From NCBI RefSeq assembly GCF_024970185.1, contig NZ_CP103965.1, positions 3,654,001 to 3,718,000 of the forward strand: a stretch of 64,000 nucleotides of DNA, given 5' to 3'. Origin of the DNA: Pseudomonas sp. N3-W (GTDB lineage Bacteria; Pseudomonadota; Gammaproteobacteria; Pseudomonadales; Pseudomonadaceae). Every line of letters begins with the position of its first letter. Within the stretch, counting starts at the first letter, position 1. Positions 37,389 through 45,458 of this stretch are shown here, one piece after another. Under the pieces are notes generated by a model. That model saw only the letters and a list, made by a program, of their open reading frames with translations, searched no databases and was not told the origin of the DNA. Made by a program: the position numbers and the translations under genes.

Positions 37389-38355
37389 GATCGATGTTCT
37401 GTCGTTTGGCGAAACCATGGCCATGTTCGTGGCCGAGCAAAGCGGTGATCTGGCTGACGTGGGTCAGTTTCACAAGCGCATTGCCGGGGCCGACAGCAAT
37501 GTCGCCATTGGTCTTTCGCGGCTCGGGTTCAATGTGGCGTGGCTGAGCCGGGTGGGTGCCGATTCCCTCGGTCGTTTCGTGGTCGACACGCTGGAAAACG
37601 AAGGCCTGGATTGCAGCAATGTGGCCGTCGACGCCGCGCACCCGACCGGCTTTCAACTCAAGTCGCGTGCCGACGATGGCAGCGACCCGGTGGTCGAGTA
37701 TTTCCGTCGAGGTTCGGCGGCCAGTCACTTGTCGCTGCAGTCAATCGCGCCGCCATTACTGACTGCGCGGCACCTGCACGCCACCGGCATTCCCCCGGCG
37801 CTGTCGCCGACCGCTCGGCAAATGTCTTTCGAATTGATGACCCGCATGCGCGAGGCCGGACGCAGTGTGTCCTTCGACCCCAACCTGCGCCCGAGCCTGT
37901 GGGCCAGCGAGCAGCAGATGATCGGCGAGATCAACCGCCTCGCCGCCCTCGCCCACTGGGTGCTGCCGGGCTTGAGCGAAGGCCGCTTGCTGACCGGTTT
38001 CGAAGACCCGGCGGACATTGCGGCGTTTTATCTGGATCAGGGCGTCGAGGCCGTGGCGATCAAGCTTGGGCCGCACGGTGCCTATTACCGCACGCAGTTG
38101 CATCAGGGTTTTGTGCCGGGCTTCGCGGTGCAGACCGTGGTCGACACGGTCGGCGCCGGCGATGGTTTTGCCGTCGGCATGATCAGCGCGCTGCTGGAGA
38201 ACCACTGCTTTGCCGAGGCGGTACAGCGCGGCAACTGGATTGGTAGCCGAGCGGTGCAGAGTCGAGGGGATATGGAAGGGTTGCCGACCCGCCTTGAAAT
38301 GACTGTCGAACTTGAGGCCGTCATCGTCGGTAATCCAATCACTGAAGATTTCTAA
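37381..38355 (+). CDS. kguK: 2-ketogluconate kinase KguK (PfkB family)
   Basis: The protein has 324 residues from ATG 37381 with GGAGAG at 37370-37375; the start overlaps the kguE stop. PfkB signatures are clear: the N-terminal GADSNVAIGLSRLG and the C-terminal TVGAGDGFAVGMISALL with the catalytic aspartate. It phosphorylates 2-ketogluconate to 2-keto-6-phosphogluconate in the cytoplasm, the step before KguD. Assignment to KguK rather than a 2-keto-3-deoxygluconate kinase rests on the operon context. Confidence 0.9.
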   Translation: MSEIDVLSFGETMAMFVAEQSGDLADVGQFHKRIAGADSNVAIGLSRLGFNVAWLSRVGADSLGRFVVDTLENEGLDCSNVAVDAAHPTGFQLKSRADDGSDPVVEYFRRGSAASHLSLQSIAPPLLTARHLHATGIPPALSPTARQMSFELMTRMREAGRSVSFDPNLRPSLWASEQQMIGEINRLAALAHWVLPGLSEGRLLTGFEDPADIAAFYLDQGVEAVAIKLGPHGAYYRTQLHQGFVPGFAVQTVVDTVGAGDGFAVGMISALLENHCFAEAVQRGNWIGSRAVQSRGDMEGLPTRLEMTVELEAVIVGNPITEDF

Positions 38356-38400
38356 ACCGTTACCTGCTGCGACAAAAACAACAAGCTCAGGAGCACCATC

Positions 38401-39699
38401 ATGACAACTGCCTCACTCGCCACCCGCCGCTGGTGGTACATCATGCCCATCGTGTTCATCACCTACAGCCTGGCGTACCTGGATCGGGCCAACTACGGCT
38501 TCGCCACCGCCTCGGGCATGGCCGAAGACCTGATGCTCACCCCCGGCCTGTCGTCGCTGCTCGGCGCGCTGTTCTTTCTCGGCTACTTTTTCTTCCAGGT
38601 GCCAGGGGCGATCTACGCGCAGAAACACAGCGTCAAGAAGCTGATTTTCGTCAGCCTGATCTTCTGGGGCGGCCTGGCCACCCTGACCGGGATCGTCTCC
38701 AACGCCTACTGGCTGATCGTCATTCGCTTCATGCTCGGCGTGGTCGAAGCGGCAGTCATGCCGGCGATGCTGGTGTACCTGTGCTACTGGTTCACCCGTG
38801 CCGAACGTTCGCGGGCCAACACCTTCCTGATCCTCGGCAACCCGGTGACCATGCTGTGGATGTCGGTGGTCTCGGGGTATCTGGTGCAGCATTTCAGCTG
38901 GCGCTGGATGTTCATCATCGAAGGCATGCCAGCGATCATCTGGGCGTTTATCTGGTGGCGCCTGGCGGACGAGCGCCCGGCCCAGGCCAAGTGGCTGAGC
39001 GAGCAGGAGAAGCAGAATCTGGAAAGCGCCCTGGCCGCCGAGCAGGTTGGCATCAAGGCGGTGAAGAACTACGCCGAGGCGTTTCGCTCGCCGAAGGTGA
39101 TCATCCTGGCCTTGCAGTTTTTCTGCTGGAGCATCGGCGTCTACGGCTTTGTGCTGTGGCTGCCGTCGATCCTCAAGGCCGGCCTGAAGATGGACATGGT
39201 CGAGGCCGGCTGGCTGTCGGCGTTGCCGTATCTGGCGGCGGTGATCGGCATGCTCGCGGTGTCCTGGGGCTCGGACAAACTGCAAAAGCGCAAACGCTTC
39301 GTCTGGCCGCCGCTGCTGATCGCCTCGTTTGCGTTCTACGGCTCCTACGCGTTGGGCGCCGAACATTTCTGGTGGTCCTACAGCTTGCTGGTGCTCGCCG
39401 GGGCCTGCATGTACGCACCCTACGGTCCGTTTTTCGCCATCGTCCCGGAGATCCTGCCGGCCAACGTCGCCGGGGGTGCCATGGCGCTGATCAACAGCAT
39501 GGGCGCCCTCGGTTCGTTTGGCGGTTCTTATCTGGTCGGCTACCTGAACAGCTCCACCGGTTCGCCCGGCGCCTCCTATCTGTTGATGAGTGGCGCGTTG
39601 CTGGTGTCGGTGGTGCTGACGATTTTCCTCAAGCCCGGCGCCAGTGACCGGGTGCAGACCGAGGCCGCACCGAAGCGGCCAATCGTTGCCCATTCCTGA
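38401..39699 (+). CDS. kguT: 2-ketogluconate transporter KguT (MFS)
   Basis: The protein has 432 residues with about twelve membrane segments. It belongs to the anion:cation symporter group of the major facilitator superfamily, as shown by the N-terminal block FITYSLAYLDRANYGFATASG and the loop between TM2 and TM3. It lies 45 bp after kguK with AGGAGC before the start. In this operon it imports 2-ketogluconate, the periplasmic product of glucose and gluconate oxidation. Length and context agree with KguT. Confidence 0.92.
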   Translation: MTTASLATRRWWYIMPIVFITYSLAYLDRANYGFATASGMAEDLMLTPGLSSLLGALFFLGYFFFQVPGAIYAQKHSVKKLIFVSLIFWGGLATLTGIVSNAYWLIVIRFMLGVVEAAVMPAMLVYLCYWFTRAERSRANTFLILGNPVTMLWMSVVSGYLVQHFSWRWMFIIEGMPAIIWAFIWWRLADERPAQAKWLSEQEKQNLESALAAEQVGIKAVKNYAEAFRSPKVIILALQFFCWSIGVYGFVLWLPSILKAGLKMDMVEAGWLSALPYLAAVIGMLAVSWGSDKLQKRKRFVWPPLLIASFAFYGSYALGAEHFWWSYSLLVLAGACMYAPYGPFFAIVPEILPANVAGGAMALINSMGALGSFGGSYLVGYLNSSTGSPGASYLLMSGALLVSVVLTIFLKPGASDRVQTEAAPKRPIVAHS

Positions 39700-39720
39700 A
39701 TCGATGTTGAGATCAAAGCG

Positions 39721-40695
39721 ATGAAAAAGCAGGTCGTGTTGTACAAGAAACTCTCGCCAGCACTCATGGCTCGCCTGCATGAGAAAACCGAGGTGACGCT
39801 GGTCGAAAGCCTCGACGCCGAGGGCCTGGCACAGCTGCGCGCCGCCCTGCCCCGCGCCCAGGGCCTGCTCGGCGCCAGCCTGAAACTGGACGCAACGTTG
39901 CTCGACCTGGCGCCGAATCTGCAGGCCATCGCCAGCGTGTCAGTGGGCGTCGACAATTACGACATCGACTATTTGACCCAGCGGAAAATCCTGCTGAGCA
40001 ACACCCCGGACGTCCTCACCGAAACCACCGCCGACACCGGCTTCGCGCTGATTCTGGCGAGCGCTCGGCGCGTGGTAGAGCTGGCGAACATGGTTCGTGA
40101 CGGGCAATGGAAGCGCAACATCGGTCCCGCGCAGTTCGGCACCGACGTTCACGGCAAGACCCTGGGCATCATCGGCATGGGCCGCATCGGCGAGGCGCTG
40201 GCCCAGCGCGGGCATTTCGGTTTCGGCATGCCGGTGATCTACCACAGCCATTCGCCGAAGCCAGCGGTGGAAAAACGATTCGATGCGCAATACCGCAGCC
40301 TGCCGCAGCTGTTGCAGCAAGCCGATTTCGTTTGTCTGACGCTGCCATTGACCGCGCAAACCGAAGGTCTGATCGGCGCGGAACAGTTCGCGCTAATGCG
40401 GCCCGAGACGATCTTCATCAACATTTCCCGAGGCAAAGTGGTCGACGAAGCCGCGCTGATCGAAGCCCTGCGCAAAGGCCAGATCCGCGCCGCCGGGCTG
40501 GATGTGTTCGAGCGTGAGCCGCTGAGCGCTGAATCACCGTTGTTGCAGTTGAATAACGTGGTCGCCACACCGCACATCGGTTCGGCGACCCATGAGACAC
40601 GCGAAGCGATGGCGCGCTGTGCGGTGGAAAACCTGTTGGCGGCGCTGGCAGGTGAACGGCCGGCGAATCTGGTGAATTCGCAGGCCTGGAGCTAA
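39721..40695 (+). CDS. kguD: 2-keto-6-phosphogluconate reductase KguD
   Basis: The protein has 324 residues of the D-isomer-specific 2-hydroxyacid dehydrogenase family. The NAD(P)-binding loop is GIIGMGRIGEALAQRG. The catalytic arginine is in NISRGKVVDE, the glutamate in DVFEREPL and the histidine in ATPHIGSATHE. It reduces 2-keto-6-phosphogluconate to 6-phosphogluconate, feeding the Entner-Doudoroff pathway. It is the last gene of the ptxS-controlled operon, and a hairpin follows the stop. The convergent accessory gene ends only 30 bp away. Confidence 0.92.
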   Translation: MKKQVVLYKKLSPALMARLHEKTEVTLVESLDAEGLAQLRAALPRAQGLLGASLKLDATLLDLAPNLQAIASVSVGVDNYDIDYLTQRKILLSNTPDVLTETTADTGFALILASARRVVELANMVRDGQWKRNIGPAQFGTDVHGKTLGIIGMGRIGEALAQRGHFGFGMPVIYHSHSPKPAVEKRFDAQYRSLPQLLQQADFVCLTLPLTAQTEGLIGAEQFALMRPETIFINISRGKVVDEAALIEALRKGQIRAAGLDVFEREPLSAESPLLQLNNVVATPHIGSATHETREAMARCAVENLLAALAGERPANLVNSQAWS

Positions 40696-40708
40696 GTCGT
40701 CGATACCC

Positions 40709-40740
40709 ACCGCCAGCCCAGCGATCACGGTCCTGGCGGT
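40709..40740. terminator. Hairpin between kguD and the convergent FnIII gene
   Basis: ACCGCCAG and CTGGCGGT form an 8-bp stem with a 16-nt loop. It begins 14 bp after the kguD stop and overlaps the last codons of the convergent FnIII gene. There is no T tract, so the terminator function is tentative. Confidence 0.5.
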
Positions 40741-42491
40741 GCGTCCCAGGCGATGGTCACGGTTCGATTTTCATTGACCGTGGCTCGAAGGTTTTGCGGT
40801 GGAGCGGGTTTTTTATCAGGCAACGCCGGACCAACCAGTATCTCGCTTGCCTCCGATATATTGTTGCCAGTGGCTTTCGCTCGCACTGCAAATCTGTATT
40901 CGCGCTCGGCACTGAGCCCGGTTATCACGCAAGGCGGCCGTGCTATTTCAATGAGCCCGATACCCTCGCCGGATATTTCGTAACCCGATGCATCCGGGCA
41001 AAAAAGACAGGCCGCATAAGGTTCGTCCCAGTAGAGCACGATTGAAGTAGGAACAGGCCGACCGGATCTCAGATAGCCCGGAGCGCAGATGCGGTCTCCC
41101 GTGTAGGCGCGGGTGGTGAACGGCGTCGAGACATAAGGCGAAAAATAATCGCCACCCTGCCGGCTTGTCCCTTTGGCGCGAACTTTGAAAACGTGCCCGG
41201 TCCTTTCCTTGAGTCCGGTTACCTGGAATTTTTTCTCGGCCTGCGTCGCCAAGTGACGGTCGTCCAGATAAATTTCATACAGGCTGCCGCCCGGATGATT
41301 GGCCGGCGCCCACCAACTGAAAGAGGCTGATTCGTCCGTCAGCTCATCCAGCGTCAGACTGGATGGTGCGTCAAAAACCGCTGTCGTGGCGCTGATCGTG
41401 GACGGCGCGGATTCACCACTGGCGTTGAACGCCCGGACCTCGATGAAATACCGGGTTTCAGGTCGCAGATGCTGAATCAGATGAGTCAAGTACTCCGTTG
41501 TTTCGGTGGCAGTGATTTCATGTCGCCCATCGTCCAGACCGTAACTGACTTTGTAGGGCGGCTCTGGGTACGATGCCCAGACGACACGAATAGTGTGGTG
41601 AGTAGTGACCGTGTGCAAAGGGCCCGGGCGCGAGGGTATCGGCGGGCCGTCGAGGGTTTTCTCTATCACGCGGGCCGGCGCTGATTCTCCATTGTGATTG
41701 CGCGCACTCACCTCGGCAAAGTAGAGGGTGTTTTTGCTCAAGTCTTTCAGTGTTGCTCGTAAAAGCTCTGTAATGACCGTATTGACCGCACCGCCAGGCT
41801 CGACTCCGAAACGGATGACATAGTCCAACGCGTCCGGCGAGGCGGACCATTGAAGGTCCATCGTGGTGACTGCTGGCGTTGCGCGAACGCTCGCAGGTGC
41901 TGCCGGTGGCCGCAGGGTTTGCTTGACCACCCGCACGGGTGCCGAGTCGCCAATATCGTTTGATGAACAAACTTCAAAGTAATAGTTGGTATCGGGCGCC
42001 AGGTGAGTGAAGGCGTGGCTGGTACTGAGCGAAACGTCGGTCTTGATCACCGGCCCGCTGGGGGCCAGTCCATAAACGAGCTTGTAGCTGGAAGCATTGG
42101 CGACGCCAGTCCAGGTCAGGACCATGGCATCGCTGGCAGGCGTGGCGACCAGCTGTGTCGGGCTCGCCGGCAGTGCTGTCGCGGGCTTGGTCGTTTCATC
42201 CACGTACGGGCCTGAAGCAGACTCTTCATCATTCTCAAGCCCGTATGCACGGATGCGGTATCGGGTCCCCGGATTAAGATTGCTGACGATGTACGAAGCC
42301 GTTCCGATCGGTAGATCGACCTGGTCAATCATCGTGTCACCGATCTGCCACTTCAGCCGGGTCTGGGTGACAGGACCCGCGGAGTATGCCCATTGGACCC
42401 GGATAGACGTCTCGGTCTTGGACATGACAACGAAAGCGGCCGGAGGAACGACCCTCAGGATTTCAGGCGATGGTGCGTCATGCTCGCTCAT
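40725..42491 (-). CDS. Fibronectin type III repeat protein
   Basis: The protein has 588 residues with no signal peptide. It consists of about six FnIII modules of 85-95 residues. Repeated landmarks are a tryptophan in the B strand (DAMVLTWTG, TMDLQWSA, SASFSWWAP), a tyrosine block (TRYRIRAYG, TNYYFEVCSS, TRYFIEVRAF) and the edge motif GESAP. A seventh module starts at KPAPPQNLRATV but the protein ends at WDAPPGP, so this module is truncated. FnIII domains are frequent in secreted or surface proteins that bind hosts or polysaccharides. The gene abuts kguD convergently. A lux-box-like promoter lies 64-83 bp upstream of its start. Confidence 0.85.
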   Translation of the reverse strand: MSEHDAPSPEILRVVPPAAFVVMSKTETSIRVQWAYSAGPVTQTRLKWQIGDTMIDQVDLPIGTASYIVSNLNPGTRYRIRAYGLENDEESASGPYVDETTKPATALPASPTQLVATPASDAMVLTWTGVANASSYKLVYGLAPSGPVIKTDVSLSTSHAFTHLAPDTNYYFEVCSSNDIGDSAPVRVVKQTLRPPAAPASVRATPAVTTMDLQWSASPDALDYVIRFGVEPGGAVNTVITELLRATLKDLSKNTLYFAEVSARNHNGESAPARVIEKTLDGPPIPSRPGPLHTVTTHHTIRVVWASYPEPPYKVSYGLDDGRHEITATETTEYLTHLIQHLRPETRYFIEVRAFNASGESAPSTISATTAVFDAPSSLTLDELTDESASFSWWAPANHPGGSLYEIYLDDRHLATQAEKKFQVTGLKERTGHVFKVRAKGTSRQGGDYFSPYVSTPFTTRAYTGDRICAPGYLRSGRPVPTSIVLYWDEPYAACLFCPDASGYEISGEGIGLIEIARPPCVITGLSAEREYRFAVRAKATGNNISEASEILVGPALPDKKPAPPQNLRATVNENRTVTIAWDAPPGP

Positions 42492-42527
42492 TTCAGAAGG
42501 TCTCGGACAAGGGGCTTATGCCTTCCA

Positions 42528-42574
42528 TTTAAAGCCGTTCAACCCGCTTGCACCACCTGACAGAACTGTTAGTG
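42528..42574 (-). promoter_or_regulatory. Lux-box-like promoter before the FnIII gene
   Basis: The box at 42555-42574 reads ACCTGACAGAACTGTTAGTG on the plus strand. It fits NNCT-N12-AGNN and has the inner dyad ACAG-AA-CTGT. Reading towards the FnIII gene, 21 bp separate the box from TTTAAA (42533-42528), a 4/6 match to a -10 hexamer. The predicted transcript start is near 42521, about 30 bp before the ATG. The geometry is the same as at the other two boxes in this region. Confidence 0.6.
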
Positions 42575-42641
42575 GCGGCCGGGCGAATTCAATGCTACTG
42601 GCGCCAGGTGCCCATGAACGTTGCTGCTGCGCACCGTACAT

Positions 42642-43835
42642 CTAGCCAAAAACCGCCCGAGGTTGCAGCAGGTCTGCCGCACAAGACGCAATTCGTCGGC
42701 ACGCATCCGCCAGTTGTGGCTGATCCACCACCAGGCCAATGCGAATATGCCCTGCCGCGCTCGGCCCGAATGCCTCGCCGGCCAACACCGAGACGCCATA
42801 ACCGTCCAGCAAACGCTCGGCAAAGTCTTGGGCGCCGAGGCCGGTCTGGCGGATATCGACCATCACGAACATCCCGCCATCGGGGCGAACGGGGCGAATT
42901 CCCGGGCAATGGCTCAGGCTCGCGCACACCAGGTCGCGACGCTGGCGGTATTGCTCGCGCATCAACGCCACTTGCGGCAAGTCCTGATCCAGCGCCAACT
43001 GCGCGGCGCGCTGAACAAAATCCGGAATGCCGAACAGCATGCACAACGACAGGTGCACCAGATGCTCGGCCAGCGGTTTGGGCCCGATCACCCACCCCAC
43101 GCGCCAACCGCTCATGGCATGGGATTTGGAGAGGCTGTTGATGGTCGCCGTGCGCTCGGCCATACCGGGCAGGCTGGCCGGGCTGATGTGCTCGCCTTCA
43201 TACAGCAGCTCGCTATAGACCTCGTCGCTGATCAGCCACAAGTCGTGGCGGATGCACAGCGCCGCCAGTTCCACCCAGATCATCAACGACAGGCTGGCGC
43301 CTGAAGGATTGTTCGGGCTGTTGATCAGCAGGGCGCGGGTCTTCGGGGTGATCAGTGCGGCGACGTCCGCCGGGTCGACCCGGAAACCGTTTTCCGGACG
43401 CACCTGCACCGGCACGACTTTGGCCCCGCAGGCGCCGAACACGCCTTCATACGTCACGTACATCGGTTCGGCGATGATCACCTCGTCACCCGGGTCGAGC
43501 AGGCACTGCGCGACCGAATACACCGCGCACTGCGCGCCCGGCAGCACGATCACATGATCGGCGTCCACCACCTGGCCGCTGCGCCGCCGATGCCGGCTGG
43601 CGATGCTGTTGCGCAATGCGCGGTCGCCGCGAACGTCCGAGTAATGGGTATCGCCAGCCAACAGACTGTCAATGGCGGCCTGGACGATAGGCGGCGGGGT
43701 ATCGAAGTCCGGGTCGCCGACCGACAGCAACAGCACGTCAACACCCTGCTCGCGCATTTGCAGCGCTCGATCATGAATCTGCCAGGCCGCCGCTCCGTCG
43801 CCGGCGATGCGTTGGGTCATGGCTGAATAGCGCAT
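42642..43835 (-). CDS. PLP-dependent aminotransferase, class I/II
   Basis: The protein has 397 residues from ATG 43835, with GGAGAG six bases upstream. The cofactor lysine is in INSLSKSHAMSGWRVGW. The substrate and PLP contacts are recognisable in LLINSPNNPSGA and LISDEVYSELLYEG, and the C-terminal arginine lies in GHIRIGL. This is the fold-type I subgroup of aspartate/alanine-like aminotransferases; the amino donor is not predictable. The gene lies between the FnIII gene and the regulator genes on the minus strand. Whether it belongs functionally to the accessory cluster is unclear. Confidence 0.88.
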   Translation of the reverse strand: MRYSAMTQRIAGDGAAAWQIHDRALQMREQGVDVLLLSVGDPDFDTPPPIVQAAIDSLLAGDTHYSDVRGDRALRNSIASRHRRRSGQVVDADHVIVLPGAQCAVYSVAQCLLDPGDEVIIAEPMYVTYEGVFGACGAKVVPVQVRPENGFRVDPADVAALITPKTRALLINSPNNPSGASLSLMIWVELAALCIRHDLWLISDEVYSELLYEGEHISPASLPGMAERTATINSLSKSHAMSGWRVGWVIGPKPLAEHLVHLSLCMLFGIPDFVQRAAQLALDQDLPQVALMREQYRQRRDLVCASLSHCPGIRPVRPDGGMFVMVDIRQTGLGAQDFAERLLDGYGVSVLAGEAFGPSAAGHIRIGLVVDQPQLADACRRIASCAADLLQPRAVFG

Positions 43836-44174
43836 GTGTCTCTCCAGTTGCGCGGGCTCCAGCCTCAACCCTATCTCAAATCGGCAAAGGCGCCAGCGCG
43901 GCATTCAAATCGATAGTGCCCAGGCGCCGCCATGGCCGCATGACCTTGTCCGTTCATCCGTTGATGCGCTGGCATGAAGGGCGGATAAGTGGCCGTGGCG
44001 CCGGCCCCTGCCCGCGTTTTTTTTGCTTGGCCCATGAACATGCGGCTGATGAAAAATACGCTGAATCATAAACTTATGCCCTGTGACGGCCAACCGCCGG
44101 AGTACGGGATTTGTCCTACGTACAGTCACGATTCTACCGACAGTCTTTTCCATAAAATCTAATTAAAGTGCCCT
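43836..44174. other. Gene-free upstream region of the aminotransferase and luxR-type genes
   Basis: I see no gene here. The right part (about 44010-44174) is A+T-richer than its surroundings and contains a run of eight T (44018-44025). It serves as the divergent upstream region for the minus-strand aminotransferase gene and the plus-strand regulator gene. Confidence 0.5.
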
Positions 44175-44221
44175 ACCTGTAATTTCTGACAGGTTCCAAG
44201 GACGTTGATTAGCGATATAAC
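44175..44221 (+). promoter_or_regulatory. Canonical lux box and -10 before the short luxR-type gene
   Basis: The box at 44175-44194 reads ACCTGTAATTTCTGACAGGT. Its two 6-base half-sites, ACCTGT and ACAGGT with an 8-base centre, are identical to those of the classical Vibrio fischeri lux box. Exactly 21 bp later comes TATAAC (44216-44221), a 5/6 match to the -10 consensus. The predicted start is near 44228, which centres the box at about -43, the position used by LuxR-type activators. The downstream ATG is at 44343. Confidence 0.75.
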
Positions 44222-44342
44222 GAACCGTGCCTACAGCTCCGACACTGGTGTCTGAAGGACGGTCGCGAGAACCATGCCATTTTGATGTAGGAAGATTCTG
44301 CCGCGCCCACGCCGTCAATGATGATGAATGGGAGACTCGATT

Positions 44343-44627
44343 ATGTACCGCGCCACTAACACTTCAGTTCGGTCATCCCCCGCTCTGGTCAATTTTCAGC
44401 CTCAGGAAAGCAAACAGTCCCCGGCCATAACACTCACCACCCGAGAAAAGGAAGTCTTGCAGTGGAGCGCCGCGGGCAAGTCCTCGTGGGAGATCGGCCA
44501 GATCGTCAGCTGTACCGAGGCAGGAGTGAATTACCACTTCACCAATATCCGCCGAAAATTCGGCGTGAGGTCGCGCTGGGTCGCCGTGATGATGGCGCTG
44601 GAACAAGGCTTGATTCAATTGCCTTGA
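44343..44627 (+). CDS. Stand-alone LuxR-type DNA-binding protein, LasR-like HTH without autoinducer domain
   Basis: The protein has 94 residues from ATG 44343, with GGAG at 44331-44334. Residues about 1-32 are an unstructured-looking leader. Residues about 33-94 are a complete LuxR/GerE helix-turn-helix domain: [20 protein letters not shown], then [14 protein letters not shown] and [13 protein letters not shown]. From memory this block is strikingly close to the C-terminal domain of LasR and related acyl-homoserine-lactone receptors. There is no autoinducer-binding domain and no space for one, because the lux box promoter lies directly upstream. It could therefore bind lux boxes without a ligand, or compete with a full-length receptor. 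A response regulator gene follows 51 bp downstream. Confidence 0.85.
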   Translation: MYRATNTSVRSSPALVNFQPQESKQSPAITLTTREKEVLQWSAAGKSSWEIGQIVSCTEAGVNYHFTNIRRKFGVRSRWVAVMMALEQGLIQLP

Positions 44628-44678
44628 GCCAGCCCCAGCTCAGTGGTCCGCGTGTCATAGCGCACTGAGAGACACCTG

Positions 44679-45428
44679 ATGAACCCGCAAACGACACCCC
44701 GTCCCACACTGCTTGCCTCTTCCCCCCCATGTGCCTGTGACGACACGCCTGTGTCGTACGGGCACCGCCCGGGCAGAGCGTTGCGCATCATCCTCGCCGA
44801 TGACCATCCTGTGGTGCTGATCGGTGCCGAAATGGCCTTGCGTCAGCATGCCGGCTCGGCCATCTCGATTGTCGCGCAGGCGCAAAACGCCGATGAGCTG
44901 CTCGCCCACCTGGAAAGCACCCCTTGCGACTTGCTGATCAGCGACTACTCGATGCCTTGCGGGCGTTTCCCCGATGGCCTGGCATTGATGGGTTATCTGC
45001 GGCGCAACTTCGAGCACATACCGCTGATCGTGATGACCATGTTGAACAACCCTTCGCTGTTGCAGGCGTTGCTCAATACCGGCGTGAGCGGCCTGTTCGA
45101 CAAGCGCAGTCCCTTTGACGGGCTGGAACGGGCGGTGCGTACGGTTATCAAGGGACGTCGGCACCTGTGTCCTGCGTTTGCCGGGATTCTGGATGCACAC
45201 AACCCGTCGGCTTCAAGCACCGGTGCGGCACTGGTCAAGCTGTCGGATCGAGAGTTGGAAGTGGTACGAATGTTTGTCCAGGGCATGTCCGGCCGGCAGA
45301 TCGCGGCGCAACTCAATCGCAGCGAAAAAACCATCAGCCGGCAAAAACGCACCGCCATGGACAAGTTGGGACTTGGCCATGACGGTGGGTTGGTGGAGTT
45401 TGCGCGGGTCAGTGGGTTGAAGGGTTAA
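44679..45428 (+). CDS. NarL/RcsB-type response regulator
   Basis: The protein has 249 residues. After a Pro/Ala-rich leader of about 34 residues the receiver domain begins (LRIILADDHPVV). The acidic pair is D41-D42, the phosphoacceptor D89 in LLISDYSMPCG, and the conserved lysine K142 in LFDKRSP. The C-terminal LuxR-type HTH (about 185-249) includes LSDRELEVVRMFVQGMSGRQ and RQKRTAMDKLGL. The pattern is closest to the RcsB/BvgA-like NarL family. No histidine kinase gene is nearby, so it is an orphan here. It is probably co-transcribed with the short LuxR-type gene and may regulate the convergent and neighbouring accessory genes. Confidence 0.88.
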   Translation: MNPQTTPRPTLLASSPPCACDDTPVSYGHRPGRALRIILADDHPVVLIGAEMALRQHAGSAISIVAQAQNADELLAHLESTPCDLLISDYSMPCGRFPDGLALMGYLRRNFEHIPLIVMTMLNNPSLLQALLNTGVSGLFDKRSPFDGLERAVRTVIKGRRHLCPAFAGILDAHNPSASSTGAALVKLSDRELEVVRMFVQGMSGRQIAAQLNRSEKTISRQKRTAMDKLGLGHDGGLVEFARVSGLKG

Positions 45429-45458
45429 CCCGCGCTTTGAGAGGTGTTACACAGGGAA

